The notes under the pieces were generated by a model. The model had not been told where the DNA came from. It was given only the letters and a program-made list of their open reading frames with translations, and searched no databases. A stretch of 64,000 nucleotides of DNA, from positions 2,914,001 to 2,978,000 of the forward strand of contig NZ_JALKBW010000001.1 of the NCBI RefSeq assembly GCF_023017165.1. Direction: 5' to 3'. Source of the DNA: Gordonia alkaliphila. Lineage in GTDB: Bacteria > Actinomycetota > Actinomycetes > Mycobacteriales > Mycobacteriaceae. Position numbers and translations under genes: made by a program. Shown one piece after another: positions 1 to 9,895 of this stretch (its first letter is position 1; each line of letters begins with the position of its first letter).

Positions 1-357
1 GACGAGACCGACCTGTTCGGCGAACAGGCCTACGACCTGGAAGTGAGCACTCCCGGCATCGGGCGTCCGCTGTCGCTGCCGCGCCATTGGCGCCGCGCCC
101 GCGGCCGCAAGGTGGCCGTGCGGCTGCTCGTCGACGGCGCGAAGTCGACGGTGCAGGGCCGCGTCGCGGAGATCGACGACGACACCGTCGCGCTGCTCCA
201 CAACGACAAGGGCCGGATGCGCACACAGTCGATCCCGTTCGCCGACATCGAGTCCGCGAAGATCGAGGTGGATTTCACCCGGCCCGGCGAGGCGGAACTG
301 CGCCGCTGCGGCCTCGACGACGACGAGATCGCTCGTCGTCGTACCCCCGCGAGCTGA
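1..357 (+). CDS. rimP: Ribosome maturation factor RimP (5' truncated by window edge)
   Basis: RimP assists 30S subunit maturation in the cytoplasm. Only the last 118 codons are present; the start lies before base 1. Visible is the segment [18 protein letters not shown], the conserved link between the two RimP domains, followed by the SH3-like C-terminal domain ([12 protein letters not shown] to the [11 protein letters not shown] strand). Family members are about 170-190 residues, so roughly the first third is missing. It is followed by nusA after 74 bp, the standard rimP-nusA-ylxR-infB order, and is probably co-transcribed with it. Identity is secure from motif plus context. Confidence 0.93.
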   Translation, partial: DETDLFGEQAYDLEVSTPGIGRPLSLPRHWRRARGRKVAVRLLVDGAKSTVQGRVAEIDDDTVALLHNDKGRMRTQSIPFADIESAKIEVDFTRPGEAELRRCGLDDDEIARRRTPAS

Positions 358-431
358 CGCCGCGCCCGCGCGGCACCCTTAGACCCCCCTCACTTACAAC
401 TGCATCCGACAAGCGAATAGGAGTCGCCACC

Positions 432-1487
432 ATGCACATCGACGTCACCGCATTGCGGCTGATCGAAGCCGAGAAGGGTATCCCCGCCGATACCGTCATC
501 ACCGCCATCGAGACGGCTCTGCTGACCGCGTACCGCCACACCGACGGTTACGCACCGCACGCCCGCATCGACATCGACCGCAAGTCGGGCCAGGTGCGCG
601 TCATGGCGCAGGAGCGGGACGACGACGGTGTGCTGGTGCACGAGTGGGACGACACCCCGGACGGCTTCGGCCGGATCGCCGCCACCACCGCCCGCCAGGT
701 GATCCTGCAGCGGCTGCGCGACGCGGAGAACGAGAAGCAGTTCGGCGAACTCGTCGCCCACGAAGGCGAGATCGTCGCCGGCGTGGTGCAGGCCGACGCC
801 CGCGCCAAGGCCAAGGGCCTGGTGGTGGTCGAGATCGGCACCGAGGCCAACGTCACCGAGGGGGTGATCCCGCCCGCCGAGCAGGTGCCCGGCGAGAACC
901 TGCAGCACGGTGACCGCGTGAAGTGCTACGTGGTGGGCGTGTCACGCGGTGTCCGCGGTCCGCAGATCACCCTCTCGCGCACCCATCCGAACCTGGTGCG
1001 CAAACTGTTCGCACTGGAGGTCCCGGAGATCGCCGACGGCTCGGTGGAGATCGTCGAGGTGGCGCGCGAAGCCGGTCATCGCTCCAAGATCGCCGTGCAC
1101 ACCCGCCTCGCCGAACTGAACGCCAAGGGCGCCTGCATCGGACCGATGGGCCAGCGCGTGCGCAACGTGATGAGCGAACTCGGCGGCGAGAAGATCGACA
1201 TCATCGACTACTCGCCGGACCCGGCCGAGTTCGTCGGCAACGCCCTGTCGCCGGCCAAGGTGGTCTCGGTGACGGTGGTCGACGAGGCGACCCGCGCGGC
1301 GCGCGTCATCGTTCCCGACTACCAGCTCTCTCTCGCGATCGGCAAGGAAGGGCAGAACGCCCGCCTGGCGGCACGCCTCACCGGTTGGCGCATCGATATC
1401 CGTTCGGATGCGGAGACCGCCGAGCCCGCAGCCCCGGCCCAGCCCGCGTCCGATGGCGCGCAGGCCGTCGAAAATGAGCTAGACTGA
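432..1487 (+). CDS. nusA: Transcription termination/antitermination factor NusA
   Basis: NusA binds RNA polymerase and nascent RNA and modulates pausing, termination and antitermination. The product is 351 aa, the usual actinobacterial length without the proteobacterial C-terminal repeats. An N-terminal polymerase-binding domain (about 1-105) is followed by an S1 domain from about residue 110 ([19 protein letters not shown]), a KH1 domain with the [10 protein letters not shown] loop near 235, and a KH2 domain with [13 protein letters not shown] near 300. ATG 432 has a weak purine-rich upstream region (aataggag) and starts the conserved [12 protein letters not shown]. ylxR follows after 3 nt, so translation is probably coupled. 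Confidence 0.97.
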   Translation: MHIDVTALRLIEAEKGIPADTVITAIETALLTAYRHTDGYAPHARIDIDRKSGQVRVMAQERDDDGVLVHEWDDTPDGFGRIAATTARQVILQRLRDAENEKQFGELVAHEGEIVAGVVQADARAKAKGLVVVEIGTEANVTEGVIPPAEQVPGENLQHGDRVKCYVVGVSRGVRGPQITLSRTHPNLVRKLFALEVPEIADGSVEIVEVAREAGHRSKIAVHTRLAELNAKGACIGPMGQRVRNVMSELGGEKIDIIDYSPDPAEFVGNALSPAKVVSVTVVDEATRAARVIVPDYQLSLAIGKEGQNARLAARLTGWRIDIRSDAETAEPAAPAQPASDGAQAVENELD

Positions 1488-1490
1488 TCG

Positions 1491-1766
1491 GTGGTTCTTC
1501 CAGAGTCGACACATCCGATCCGCATGTGCGTGGGCTGCCGTCAACGCAGTCCACAATCCATGCTGGTCCGGGTGGCGGTGAACGCGAAGCCAGAATTGGT
1601 GATCGATCACCGGAAGAACCTGCCGGGACGTGGTGCCTGGCTGCACCCGTCGGAGTCCTGTGTGACGACGGCGGTGCGGCGACGGGCGTTCGGACCGGCA
1701 CTCCGGGTACGCGGGCTGACCGTGGACCCGGCCGACCTCGCCGAGATTTTCGGCGAGGCGCCATAG
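1491..1766 (+). CDS. ylxR: YlxR family protein (DUF448), possible nucleoid/RNA-binding factor
   Basis: This 91-aa protein sits between nusA and infB, where YlxR is almost always found. It has the family signature RMCVGCRQR near residue 11 and the later block GRGAWLHPS. YlxR folds as a small alpha/beta protein thought to bind RNA or DNA; Bacillus YlxR is reported to act as a global regulator, and the role here is inferred from that. The GTG start is 3 nt after the nusA stop, which points to coupling. A short hairpin (GGCTCC/GGAGCC, 1768-1783) follows the stop. Confidence 0.9.
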   Translation: MVLPESTHPIRMCVGCRQRSPQSMLVRVAVNAKPELVIDHRKNLPGRGAWLHPSESCVTTAVRRRAFGPALRVRGLTVDPADLAEIFGEAP

Positions 1767-1852
1767 GGGCTCCGCAGGGAGCCAGGACAGGTGAGTGGAA
1801 GACATGAGCACACCGTGAAGTCGCCACGATGAGCATGTTGGTTCAATAACCC

Positions 1853-1881
1853 GAGGCCGTAGCGGAAGCCCGCTCGGCCTC
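1853..1881 (+). promoter_or_regulatory. Strong hairpin in the infB leader
   Basis: GAGGCCG (1853-1859) pairs with CGGCCTC (1875-1881). Inside, AGCGG (1861-1865) pairs with CCGCT (1870-1874), leaving an AAGC tetraloop and one bulged T, so 12 bp in all. It ends 6 nt before the infB Shine-Dalgarno sequence. No T-run follows, so it looks like a leader or processing structure more than a terminator. Confidence 0.5.
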
Positions 1882-1896
1882 CAAGTGAGGAGAGCA

Positions 1897-4698
1897 GTGG
1901 CAGGCAAGGCCCGCGTCCACGAATTGGCCAAGGAACTCGGCGTCACCAGCAAAGCAGTGCTGGAGCGTCTGAAGGACCAGGGAGAATTCGTCAAATCCGC
2001 GTCGTCGACCGTCGAGGCCCCGGTGGCCCGTCGACTCCGCGAATCTTTCGCCCCCGCAAACGATGCGGGTGGCAGTGCCCCGGCGGCGACGCCGACCAAG
2101 GCAGCAACCCCGTCGCCCGGCGCCAAGCCCGGCGGCGCGAAGCCGTCCGGCCCCAAGCCGGGCGCACCCAAGCCGGGCGGACCCAAGCCCGGTGCTCCGG
2201 CCGCGGCGACTCCCGCCGCGCCGGCTCCGGCAGCTCCGACTCCGGCTGCGGCCGCCGCGCCGGCGACCCCGGCCGCTAAGCCCGCCGGTCCCAAGCCGGC
2301 CGGTCCCAAGCCGACTCCGGCGGCTCCGGCAGCGTCGGACGCTCCGGCGACGCCTGCGCCTCGTCCGGGCCCGCGCCCGATGCCGCGTGCTCCGCGCGTC
2401 GGCAATAACCCGTACTCGTCGACTCCGGCACCCGCGCCGCGCCCGCAGGGCCCGCGCCCGGGTCCGGGTCAGGCCGGTCCGCGCCCCGGCGGCGGTCGTC
2501 CTGCTCCGCAGGGTCGTCCGGCAGCCGGTCCCGGCGGTCCGCGTCCCAGCCCGGGCAGCATGCCCCCGCGCCCGAGCCCGGGTGCGATGCCCGCACGTGC
2601 GGCTCGTCCGGACGCCCGTCCCGGCGGCCGCGGTGGCCCCGGTCGCGGTGGTCCCGGCGGCGGTGGCGGCGGATACCGCGGCGGCCCCGGCGGCGGCGGT
2701 GGCGGCACCGGTGCACCCGCAGCAGGCGGCGGCTTCCGCGGCCGTCCCGGCGGCGGTGGCGGCCCGCGTGGTCGCGGTGGAACCGCGGGTGCCTTCGGTC
2801 GTCCCGGCGGCGCTCCCCGCAAGGGACGCAAGTCGAAGCGGCAGAAGCGGCAAGAGTACGACTCCATGCAGGCGCCGTCGGTCGGTGGCGTTCGGCTGCC
2901 GCACGGCAACGGTGCGGTCATCCGCCTCGCGCGCGGTGCATCGCTGTCGGACTTCGCAGACAAGATCGACGCCAACCCGGCATCGCTGGTCCAGGCGCTG
3001 TTCAACCTCGGCGAGATGGTCACGGCCACCGAGTCGGTGAACGACGAGACCCTGGAGCTGCTGGGCTCGGAGATGAACTACGTCGTCCAGGTCGTCAGCC
3101 CCGAGGACGAGGACCGCGAGCTCCTGGAGAGCTTCGACCTCACCTACGGCGAGGACGAGGGCGGCGAGGACGATCTCGCGCAGCGTCCGCCGGTGGTGAC
3201 CGTGATGGGTCACGTCGACCACGGTAAGACCCGACTGCTCGACACGATCCGTAAGGAGAACGTGGGCGCGGGCGAGGCTGGCGGCATCACCCAGCACATC
3301 GGTGCGTACCAGGTGAACACCCAGCTCAACGGCGAGGATCGTCTGGTCACCTTCATCGATACCCCGGGTCACGAGGCGTTCACCGCCATGCGTGCCCGCG
3401 GTGCGAAGGCCACCGACATCGCGATCCTGGTGGTCGCAGCCGACGACGGCGTCATGCCGCAGACGGTCGAAGCCGTGAACCACGCGCAGGCGGCCGACGT
3501 GCCGGTTGTCGTCGCGGTGAACAAGATCGACAAGGAAGGCGCCGACCCGGCCAAGATCCGCGGTCAGCTCACCGAGTACGGCCTGGTGCCCGAGGAATAC
3601 GGTGGCGACACCATGTTCGTCGACATCTCGGCCAAGCAGGGCACCAACATCGAGCAGCTGCTCGAAGCCGTCCTGCTGACCGCCGACGCGTCGCTCGATC
3701 TGCGTGCCAACCCGGACATGGACGCCCAGGGTGTCTCCATCGAGGCGCACCTCGACCGCGGTCGCGGTCCGGTGGCCACAGTGCTCATCCAGCGCGGTAC
3801 CCTCCGCGTCGGCGACTCGATCGTCGCCGGCGACGCCTACGGTCGCGTTCGTCGCATGGTCGACGAGCACGGCGAGGACGTCGAAGAGGCCTACCCGTCG
3901 CGTCCCGTGCAGGTCATCGGCTTCACGTCGGTGCCCGGTGCCGGCGACAACGTGCTGGTGGTCGACGAGGACCGCATCGCGCGGCAGATCGCGGACCGTC
4001 GCAGCGCGCGCAAGCGCAACGCGCTGGCCGCTCGCAGCCGCAAGCGGATCAGCCTGGAAGATCTGGATTCGGCGCTGAAGGAGACCAGCCAGCTGAACCT
4101 GATCCTCAAGGGCGACAACTCCGGTACGGTCGAGGCCCTCGAAGAGGCCCTGATGCAGATCGAGATCGACGACGAGGTGCAGCTTCGCATCATCGATCGC
4201 GGTGTCGGCGGCGTCACCGAGACCAACGTCAACCTGGCGGCGGCCTCGGATGCCATCATCATCGGCTTCAACGTGCGCGCGGAGGGCAAGGCCACCGAGC
4301 TGGCCAACCGCGAGGGCGTCGAGATCCGCTACTACTCGATCATCTACAAGGCGATCGAGGAGATCGAGGCGGCGCTCAAGGGCATGCTCAAGCCGATCTA
4401 CGAAGAGGTCGAGCTGGGCCGCACCGAGATCCGCGCGATCTTCAAGTCGTCCAAGGTCGGCAACATCGCGGGCTGCATGGTGCAGTCCGGCGTGGTCCGT
4501 CGCAACGCCAAGGCACGCCTGCTGCGCGACAACGTGGTCGTCGCCGAGAACCTCACGGTCTCGTCGCTGCGCCGCGAGAAGGACGACGTCACCGAGGTCC
4601 GCGAGGGCTTCGAATGCGGTCTGACGCTGACCTACTCCGACATCAAGGTCGGCGACATCATCGAGAACTACGAGATGGTGGAGAAGGCGCGGAGCTGA
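1897..4698 (+). CDS. infB: Translation initiation factor IF-2
   Basis: IF-2 is the GTPase that delivers initiator tRNA to the 30S subunit and promotes subunit joining. The product is 933 aa. An IF2_N domain (about 1-50, [20 protein letters not shown]) is followed by a Pro/Ala/Gly/Arg-rich disordered linker (about 55-310), a second IF2_N-type segment near 330-380, the G domain with G1 GHVDHGKT (about 441), DTPGHEAF and NKID (about 541), then domains II-IV. I chose GTG 1897 over the in-frame GTG 1885 because AGGAGA at 1888-1893 is correctly placed and homologues begin with (M)[14 protein letters not shown]. It overlaps rbfA by one base (TGATG). Confidence 0.97.
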   Translation: MAGKARVHELAKELGVTSKAVLERLKDQGEFVKSASSTVEAPVARRLRESFAPANDAGGSAPAATPTKAATPSPGAKPGGAKPSGPKPGAPKPGGPKPGAPAAATPAAPAPAAPTPAAAAAPATPAAKPAGPKPAGPKPTPAAPAASDAPATPAPRPGPRPMPRAPRVGNNPYSSTPAPAPRPQGPRPGPGQAGPRPGGGRPAPQGRPAAGPGGPRPSPGSMPPRPSPGAMPARAARPDARPGGRGGPGRGGPGGGGGGYRGGPGGGGGGTGAPAAGGGFRGRPGGGGGPRGRGGTAGAFGRPGGAPRKGRKSKRQKRQEYDSMQAPSVGGVRLPHGNGAVIRLARGASLSDFADKIDANPASLVQALFNLGEMVTATESVNDETLELLGSEMNYVVQVVSPEDEDRELLESFDLTYGEDEGGEDDLAQRPPVVTVMGHVDHGKTRLLDTIRKENVGAGEAGGITQHIGAYQVNTQLNGEDRLVTFIDTPGHEAFTAMRARGAKATDIAILVVAADDGVMPQTVEAVNHAQAADVPVVVAVNKIDKEGADPAKIRGQLTEYGLVPEEYGGDTMFVDISAKQGTNIEQLLEAVLLTADASLDLRANPDMDAQGVSIEAHLDRGRGPVATVLIQRGTLRVGDSIVAGDAYGRVRRMVDEHGEDVEEAYPSRPVQVIGFTSVPGAGDNVLVVDEDRIARQIADRRSARKRNALAARSRKRISLEDLDSALKETSQLNLILKGDNSGTVEALEEALMQIEIDDEVQLRIIDRGVGGVTETNVNLAAASDAIIIGFNVRAEGKATELANREGVEIRYYSIIYKAIEEIEAALKGMLKPIYEEVELGRTEIRAIFKSSKVGNIAGCMVQSGVVRRNAKARLLRDNVVVAENLTVSSLRREKDDVTEVREGFECGLTLTYSDIKVGDIIENYEMVEKARS

Positions 4699-5162
4699 TG
4701 GTCGATCACGCACGGGCCGCACGGCTCGCCAAGCGGATCTCGACGATCGTCGCCTCGGCGATCGGCACCGAGATCAAGGATCCGCGGTTGGCTCACGTGA
4801 CAGTCACCGACTGTCGGGTCACCGGCGACCTGCACGACGCCACGGTGTTCTACACCGTGATGGGTGCGACGGTCGACGACGAGCCCGACGTGGCCGAAGC
4901 GGCGGCCGGTCTGGCCGCCGCGACCGGTGCCCTGCGTTCCCTCGTGGGCGCAGGCACCGGGGTGCGGTTCACGCCCACTCTGCGGTTCGAGCTCGACACG
5001 GTTCCGGATGCGACGCGGGCGATGGATGAACTCCTCGCTCGGGCTCGTGCCCAGGACGAGCTCGTCGCGCGGTCGGCCAAGGACGCGAAGCCGGCCGGGG
5101 ACAGCGATCCCTACCGGCACGACGAGGATGCCTCCGGCCCAGAAGCCGAGGCTCGCGGGTGA
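4698..5162 (+). CDS. rbfA: 30S ribosome-binding factor RbfA
   Basis: RbfA is a cold-shock-associated factor needed for late 16S rRNA 5'-end maturation. The product is 154 aa with the KH-like RbfA fold: N-terminal [19 protein letters not shown], then [19 protein letters not shown], then a central strand with [17 protein letters not shown]. The last about 35 residues are acidic and low-complexity ([15 protein letters not shown]), typical of actinobacterial RbfA tails. The ATG at 4698 shares its A with the infB TGA, and the stop overlaps the nrnA GTG, so the three genes are translationally chained. Confidence 0.95.
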   Translation: MVDHARAARLAKRISTIVASAIGTEIKDPRLAHVTVTDCRVTGDLHDATVFYTVMGATVDDEPDVAEAAAGLAAATGALRSLVGAGTGVRFTPTLRFELDTVPDATRAMDELLARARAQDELVARSAKDAKPAGDSDPYRHDEDASGPEAEARG

Positions 5163-6115
5163 ATCCTGCTTCAGCAGTGGAGATCGCCGACGTCTTGCGA
5201 GAGACGTCGGCGGTCGCCATCTTCAGTCATATCCGGCCCGATGCCGACACGATCGGTAGCGCACTGGCCTTGGGCCTGGCGCTGCGTTCGCGCGGCGTGC
5301 AGGTCGCAGTGAGTTTTCCCGGTCCGGAGGCCTTGCCGGGCACGCTCCGGGAGCTGCCCGGATCGGAATTGATCGTCGACGACGCCGACCTGGCGCCTGC
5401 GCCGGTCGCGGTGGCCGTGGATGCGGCCACGGTCGAGCGGCTCGGGGGACTGGCGTCGGTGTTCAGCGCGTCCGAGCGCACCGTGTGCATCGACCACCAC
5501 GTGTCCAACAGCGGTTTCGCCGACCTGGACCTGATCGACGCCACCGCCGACTGCACGGCGGTCCTGGTGCTCGACGTGCTCGACGCCCTCGGCGCCGAAC
5601 TCACCAAGGAGGTCGCGACCTGCCTGTACGCCGGGCTGGTCACCGACACCGGTTCGTTCAAGTGGGCGCGCCCGGCGTCGTTTCTCGTCGCCGGTCGGCT
5701 CACCGCCGCCGGGGTCGACTCGGCGCACTGGAGTCGGGTGCTGATGGACTCCCATCCGTTCGGCTGGTTCGCCATGGTCTCCGCGGTGCTCGCCACCGCT
5801 CGCCTGGACGAAACCGCTTGCGGCGGAGCCGGTCTGGTCTACGCCGTGGTCGACGCCGAGCAGATGGCGCCGATGTCGTGGGAAGACGGCGAGAGCGTCG
5901 TCGACATCGTGCGCACCGCGCGCGAGGCCGACGTGACGGCGGTATTCAAGGAGGCCACGCCGGGACGTTGGAACGTCTCGCTGCGGAGTACTGCGCAGGT
6001 CGATCTGGTGCCTATCGCCGGTTCTCTGGGCGGCGGGGGACACACCCGCGCGGCCGGCTACAGCGATCGGGGCACGGCCGACGAGGTCGTCGCGCGATTG
6101 CGCGCGGCCCTGTAG
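5159..6115 (+). CDS. nrnA: DHH/DHHA1 family phosphoesterase (NrnA-like oligoribonuclease/pAp phosphatase)
   Basis: This 318-aa protein belongs to the DHH superfamily, which degrades nanoRNA and 3'-phosphoadenosine 5'-phosphate and in mycobacteria also cyclic dinucleotide products. Metal-binding motifs are visible: [13 protein letters not shown] (about residue 22), the [11 protein letters not shown] segment (about 86), and DHH in [11 protein letters not shown] (about 110). The DHHA1 domain carries the [14 protein letters not shown] substrate loop near 290. It is the counterpart of M. tuberculosis Rv2837c by position. GTG 5159 overlaps the rbfA stop. The exact substrate cannot be read from sequence. 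Confidence 0.9.
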   Translation: MNPASAVEIADVLRETSAVAIFSHIRPDADTIGSALALGLALRSRGVQVAVSFPGPEALPGTLRELPGSELIVDDADLAPAPVAVAVDAATVERLGGLASVFSASERTVCIDHHVSNSGFADLDLIDATADCTAVLVLDVLDALGAELTKEVATCLYAGLVTDTGSFKWARPASFLVAGRLTAAGVDSAHWSRVLMDSHPFGWFAMVSAVLATARLDETACGGAGLVYAVVDAEQMAPMSWEDGESVVDIVRTAREADVTAVFKEATPGRWNVSLRSTAQVDLVPIAGSLGGGGHTRAAGYSDRGTADEVVARLRAAL

Positions 6116-6123
6116 TCGTACCC

Positions 6124-7410
6124 GTGTCGACCGGCTTCGCGAAGCTGGCGGGCTCGGCACTGGTGGTGCTGATTGCGCCGCCGCTCTACCTGATGCTCGA
6201 CCTGGCGGTGGTCGGTCGGCTCGGCGGCGACGAGTTCGCCGCGCTCGCCGTGGGCACGCTGGTGCTCGCCATCGTCAGCACGCAGCTCACCTTCCTCGCC
6301 TACGGCACCACGGCGCGGTCGGCGCGCGAGTTCGGCGCCGGTCGTCGATCCGCCGCGGTGGCCGAGGGCGTGCAGGCGAGTTGGATCGCGCTCGTCGCGG
6401 GTGCGGCGATCATCGCCGTCGTCTATCCCACCGCACCGTGGATCATGCGGGCGCTGGTGCCCGACGATGCGGTGGCCGGTGCGGCCGCACAGTGGCTGCG
6501 GATCGCGATGTTCGGTGTACCGCTGATCCTGTTGGCGATGGCGGGGAACGGCTGGCTGCGCGGGGTCCAGGAGGCGCGGCCCCCGGTGGTCTATGTGACG
6601 GTGGGGCTGGCGCTGGCCGCCGTGCTGTGCGTGGTCCTCGTTCACGGGCTGGCGGGTGCGCCGAAGCTCGGTCTGCCCGGCAGCGCCGTGGCCAACCTGA
6701 TCGGACAGGGTCTCACCGGTGTGCTGTTCGTCGGGCGTCTGGTGCGCGAGTCCGATGGGCGTTGGCGGCCCGACTTGCCCGTGATGCGGGCGCAGCTGGT
6801 GATGGCGCGCGACCTCATCCTGCGCAGCGCGTCGTTCCAGATCTGCTTCGTCTCCGCGGCGGCCGTGGCCGCGCGGTTCGGCGTGGCCCAGGTCGCGGCG
6901 CACCAGTTGGTGCTGCAGCTGTGGGAGTTCATCGCGTTGCTGCTGGACTCGTTGGCGATCGCCGCGCAGCAGTTGGTCGGCGCGGCGTTGGGCGCCAAGG
7001 CATTCGGGCTCGCGAAGGCGAACGCGCGGCGTGCGGTGGTGTCGTCGTTCGCGATGGCCGTGACGCTGGCGGCGGTCTTTGCCGTCGGGGTCACGCTGAT
7101 CCCGCGGATCTTCACCGACGACCCGGAGATCCTGGCGGCCGCCCGCGTGCCGTGGTGGTTCCTCGTGGTCATGGTGCCGGTGGCCGGCGTGGTCTTCGCG
7201 CTCGACGGCGTGCTGCTCGGCGCCGGGGACGTCGCGTTCCTACGTACGGCGACCCTGCTGGGCGCACTGCTCGGTTTCCTGCCGCTGATCTGGCTGGCGC
7301 TGGTCTTCGACTGGGGTCTGGCGGGCATTTGGAGCGGGCTGCTCGTGTTCATGCTCGCGCGGTTGGGCGCCGTGGTGTGGCGGGTGCGGTCCGGCTCCTG
7401 GCTGCGATGA
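6124..7410 (+). CDS. dinF: MATE family efflux transporter (DinF-like)
   Basis: This 428-aa membrane protein of about 12 hydrophobic segments belongs to the MATE family, which exports organic cations with H+ or Na+ antiport. It starts with a MATE first helix (LVVLIAPPLYLMLDLAVVGR); LDLAVVGRLGG is the usual MATE loop. By position it corresponds to dinF (Rv2836c) next to the DHH protein. GTG 6124 is 8 nt after the nrnA stop; the upstream frame adds only Val-rich filler. No LexA box is visible ahead of it, so the name DinF reflects homology and not proven SOS control. A clean hairpin follows the stop. Confidence 0.88.
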   Translation: MSTGFAKLAGSALVVLIAPPLYLMLDLAVVGRLGGDEFAALAVGTLVLAIVSTQLTFLAYGTTARSAREFGAGRRSAAVAEGVQASWIALVAGAAIIAVVYPTAPWIMRALVPDDAVAGAAAQWLRIAMFGVPLILLAMAGNGWLRGVQEARPPVVYVTVGLALAAVLCVVLVHGLAGAPKLGLPGSAVANLIGQGLTGVLFVGRLVRESDGRWRPDLPVMRAQLVMARDLILRSASFQICFVSAAAVAARFGVAQVAAHQLVLQLWEFIALLLDSLAIAAQQLVGAALGAKAFGLAKANARRAVVSSFAMAVTLAAVFAVGVTLIPRIFTDDPEILAAARVPWWFLVVMVPVAGVVFALDGVLLGAGDVAFLRTATLLGALLGFLPLIWLALVFDWGLAGIWSGLLVFMLARLGAVVWRVRSGSWLR

Positions 7411-7411
7411 T

Positions 7412-7432
7412 CCCGCCGCCGATGGCGGCGGG
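7412..7432 (+). terminator. Hairpin terminator after dinF (convergent genes)
   Basis: CCCGCCGCC (7412-7420) and GGCGGCGGG (7424-7432) form a perfect 9-bp stem with a GAT loop just after the dinF stop and before the convergent 75-aa gene. There is no T-tract, as is common for actinobacterial terminators, and it could serve both strands. Confidence 0.6.
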
Positions 7433-7450
7433 CCCCGTGGCAGTAGTCGG

Positions 7451-7678
7451 TCAGCGCCAGTAGTTGTTGGCGGCCGCCACCGTCTGGAAGTTCAGTGCCA
7501 CCACCTGCGAGCCGGCGATGAGCGAGTCGGCATTCTCGGCGTACTCCGGGCGCAGCCGGTGGAGCACCTCGCCGTCGGGCTGGGTGTACTTCACGCCGCG
7601 ACGACTCAGGGTGATCGCCAGCTCGAAGCCCTCCTGGGGCGTGGCGGTGATGAGTGAGGTCAACCAGGCGTCGGTCAT
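7451..7678 (-). CDS. Hypothetical protein, 75 aa
   Basis: I do not recognise this small protein. It begins MTDAWLTSLITATPQEGFEL and contains SRRGVKYTQPDGEVLHRL and an Ala/Val-rich end (VVALNFQTVAAANNYWR). It has no signal peptide or membrane segment. The frame is supported by high third-position GC, an AGGACC-type Shine-Dalgarno sequence just upstream of ATG 7678, and its isolation between dinF and the GNAT gene. The opposite strand is open over the same region (7464-7691), but that frame reads like a shadow. Function unknown. Confidence 0.6.
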   Translation of the reverse strand: MTDAWLTSLITATPQEGFELAITLSRRGVKYTQPDGEVLHRLRPEYAENADSLIAGSQVVALNFQTVAAANNYWR

Positions 7679-7741
7679 GAGAGGTCCTTAGTCTGCGAGG
7701 TATTTAGTGCATTCCCGCTACAGATTATCGGACGTTCGGGG

Positions 7742-8062
7742 TTATCGGACGGTTGCCTGATATTGCGGGTAGCGCTCGAGGAACTTCTGGACGTACGTGC
7801 AGACCGGGGTGATCTTGACGTCGCGGGCGGCGACGTCGTCGAGCACCTGCGACACCAGGAGGCGAGCGAACCCGGCCCGACCGAACTTCTCGGTCACCAC
7901 CGTGTGCAGCAGGATCAGCCCGCCGTCGTCGGTGTGCTCGTAGCCCTCCACGCCGACGAGCTCGTCGCCGGACCAGAGTTCGTAGCGGTCGCGGTCGGGG
8001 TTGTCGCTCAGCACCGGCGTCGGGTCCAGCGTGACGGTGGGCGGCGGAACCGGAATCTCCAT
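7742..8062 (-). CDS. Small GNAT-type N-acetyltransferase (YjdJ/Acetyltransf_CG type)
   Basis: This 106-aa protein matches the minimal GNAT group related to YjdJ, which keeps only the acetyl-CoA-binding core. Visible are the strand LILLHTVVTEKFGRAGFARLL, equivalent to GNAT motif A, and the final block VKITPVCTYVQKFLERYPQY that is diagnostic of this subfamily. Known members may act on polyamines or small amines; the substrate here is unknown. ATG 8062 was chosen because the upstream in-frame extension (to 8182) is Arg-rich, non-conserved and overlaps the next gene. It lies 20 bp downstream of the oxidoreductase gene and is probably co-transcribed with it. Confidence 0.8.
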   Translation of the reverse strand: MEIPVPPPTVTLDPTPVLSDNPDRDRYELWSGDELVGVEGYEHTDDGGLILLHTVVTEKFGRAGFARLLVSQVLDDVAARDVKITPVCTYVQKFLERYPQYQATVR

Positions 8063-8082
8063 GTCTCCCACGGTAGTCGGCG

Positions 8083-9285
8083 TCAGAGGTTGCCGAGGGG
8101 AACCGACGGATCGGCGAGTGCGGCCGGGTCGACGGGCCGGTCCGCGGCGACGAGAGCGGCGATGTCGGCGCCGTCGTCCCACAGGTTCACGTTCATGCCC
8201 GCGAGGACGCGGTCGGTGTCGTCGAGCCAGAAGGCGAGGAACTCGAGCTTGTCGGTGTCACCGCGGAGGACCACCCGATGCTCGCCGGAGGCGTGGCCGC
8301 GATACTCCATCCCGAAGTCGTACTGGTCGGTGTAGAAGTACGGCACGCGCGTGTACTCCTCCCGGTGGCCCAGCATGTTGGCCGCGGCCGTCGCCGGTTG
8401 GTGCAGCGCCGTGTCCCAGTGCTCCACGCGCAGGCGGCCGAGGAGCGGGTGGTCCTGATGGGCGATGTCGCCGACGGCGAAGATGTTCGGGTCGCTGGTG
8501 GTCAGGCCCGCGTCGACGTCGACGCCGTTGCTGACCGCGAGGCCGGCCGCTTCCGCCAGGTCGGTCTCCGGGATCGCGCCGATGCCGACCAGGATGGTGT
8601 CGGCTTGGTAGACGGTGCCGTCGTCGGCGGTGACGCGGCCGCCGGGGGCGGCGTCCACCTCGATCGAGGCGACGCCGGTGCCCAGGTGCAGGTCCACGCC
8701 GTGGCGGCGGTGCAGGTCGGCGATCAGGGTGGCGACCTGGGGGCCCAGGATCGTCGCCAGCGGCAGTTCCTGCGGTTCGAGCACGGTCACCGCGGTGCCT
8801 GCGCTGCGCGCAGTGGCGGCCACTTCGAGGCCGATCCAGCCGGCGCCGACGATCACCAGCGACTTGCCTTCGCCGAGTCGCGCGCGCAGCGCCGTGGAGT
8901 CGTCGAGGGTGCGCAGGTAGGGCACGTCCGGCGACCCCGGGAACGGGCGCGGGCGCGAGCCGGTGGCAAGGACCAGCTTGTCGTAGTGGATCGCCGAGCC
9001 GTCGTCGGTGAGGACGAATCGGCCCGCGCGGTCGATCTTGGTGGCCCGCACTCCGGTGTGCATCGTGACGTGATGGCGGGCGTACCAGTCGGAGTCGAAC
9101 GGGTAGACCGAGGCGGCGTCGGACTTGCCGGCGAGCAGGTCTTTCGACAGGGGCGGTCGTTCGTAGGGGAGATGGTGCTCGGCGGCGAGCACCGTGATGG
9201 CGCCGTCGAATCCCTTGTCGCGGAGTGCTTCGGCGGTCTTCGCTGCGGCCAGACCGCCACCGATGATCACAAATGAGCCGTCCAT
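8083..9285 (-). CDS. NAD(P)/FAD-dependent oxidoreductase, ferredoxin reductase type
   Basis: This 400-aa flavoprotein resembles the reductase components of actinobacterial P450 and dioxygenase systems (rhodocoxin or putidaredoxin reductase type). FAD-binding GGGLAAAKTAEAL is at residue 8, the YERPPLSKDLL motif of this class near 40, the NAD(H) Rossmann motif VGAGWIGLEVAA near 146, and the second FAD motif AVGDIAH near 265. It would pass electrons from NAD(P)H to a ferredoxin, but neither a ferredoxin nor a P450 gene lies nearby, so the partner is unknown. The gene has the repeat region on its 5' side and the GNAT gene on its 3' side. Confidence 0.88.
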   Translation of the reverse strand: MDGSFVIIGGGLAAAKTAEALRDKGFDGAITVLAAEHHLPYERPPLSKDLLAGKSDAASVYPFDSDWYARHHVTMHTGVRATKIDRAGRFVLTDDGSAIHYDKLVLATGSRPRPFPGSPDVPYLRTLDDSTALRARLGEGKSLVIVGAGWIGLEVAATARSAGTAVTVLEPQELPLATILGPQVATLIADLHRRHGVDLHLGTGVASIEVDAAPGGRVTADDGTVYQADTILVGIGAIPETDLAEAAGLAVSNGVDVDAGLTTSDPNIFAVGDIAHQDHPLLGRLRVEHWDTALHQPATAAANMLGHREEYTRVPYFYTDQYDFGMEYRGHASGEHRVVLRGDTDKLEFLAFWLDDTDRVLAGMNVNLWDDGADIAALVAADRPVDPAALADPSVPLGNL

Positions 9286-9327
9286 GACCTCACGCTACGC
9301 CCGCGCCGCGGGTTGTCCAGCCCGCCG

Positions 9328-9400
9328 GCAAAACAACGGCGTTATAGCGGTCGCCGATGGATATATGCCATCGGTGGCGGTCAGGACGCCGTTGTTTTAC
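9328..9400. repeat. 73-bp palindromic repeat, copy 1
   Basis: The outer arms are 15 nt: GCAAAACAACGGCGT-type left arm and ACGCCGTTGTTTTAC right arm (one mismatch). Inner arms CCGATGG and CCATCGG flank an ATATATG loop. The unpaired stretches on both sides contain GCGGTC. It is nearly identical to copies 2 and 3 and in the same orientation. Confidence 0.9.
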
Positions 9401-9895
9401 CCGCGCTGTGTCGGCCTGAGCCCGTGGTGGGGTGGGGTGAGGCCCTGTCGGGTCGGCGAGTTTCGAGGTCGAGGTGGTGGTCGCCGAGCCTTCGTGATCA
9501 GTGGTGGGGCGGGTAGTGGGAGCGGAGTTTGATGGTCACGCTCGCGTTGATCGTGGCCGTAATCTTGAGACTGCGCGTTCGGGCAGTGGTGCCGATGAAG
9601 CCTGTTCGCAGATCGTGGAACGTCGCGGCGGCCCCGTCTCCGGTGATCTCTGCGCCGAGGCCGTCTCGCAGCCACCGGCACCGCACTGGTCTCTGCCAAG
9701 ACGCTCTCCGACGCGGCCAAGTCCGCTGGCGCGGACCATGCCGGCTCGCTGCCTCCACGTGGCGCTGCGGCCGTTCGGCCCGTCAGCCGGATGGCGCTCA
9801 GCCCTCGTGGGTCGAGGGAGAACTCAGATGGGAGAGTCCCGCGGGCTGTCCGGCGGTGGAGTCGCGAGCAATCGGCAGGGGAGTGCGGTCCGTCG
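9401..9895. repeat. Spacer A of the palindrome array
   Basis: This 495-bp spacer is visibly related to spacer B. Both begin with a (C/G)CGCG(C/G)TGTG-like segment, share a GGTAG(T/C)GGGAG(C/T)GGAG core and a GCAGTGGTGCCG/GGAGTGGTGCCGG block, and end in TCGCGAGCAAT(C)(G/A)GCAGGGG and CGGTCCGTCG just before the next palindrome. No supported gene. Confidence 0.75.

Noticed and set aside
1843..4722. Very long minus-strand open frame opposite infB
   Set aside because: It is a GC-bias shadow: its Asp/Val/Leu/Arg-rich translation has no recognisable domain, while the plus strand encodes a complete IF-2.
7464..7691. Plus-strand 75-aa frame opposite the small hypothetical gene
   Set aside because: It has no ribosome-binding site and a Ser/Arg-rich translation; the minus-strand frame has a Shine-Dalgarno site and better codon bias.
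9498..9758. Minus-strand open frame in spacer A as a gene
   Set aside because: It is partly mirrored in spacer B but does not stay open there, and its composition is Arg-rich; it may be a decayed remnant but cannot be supported.
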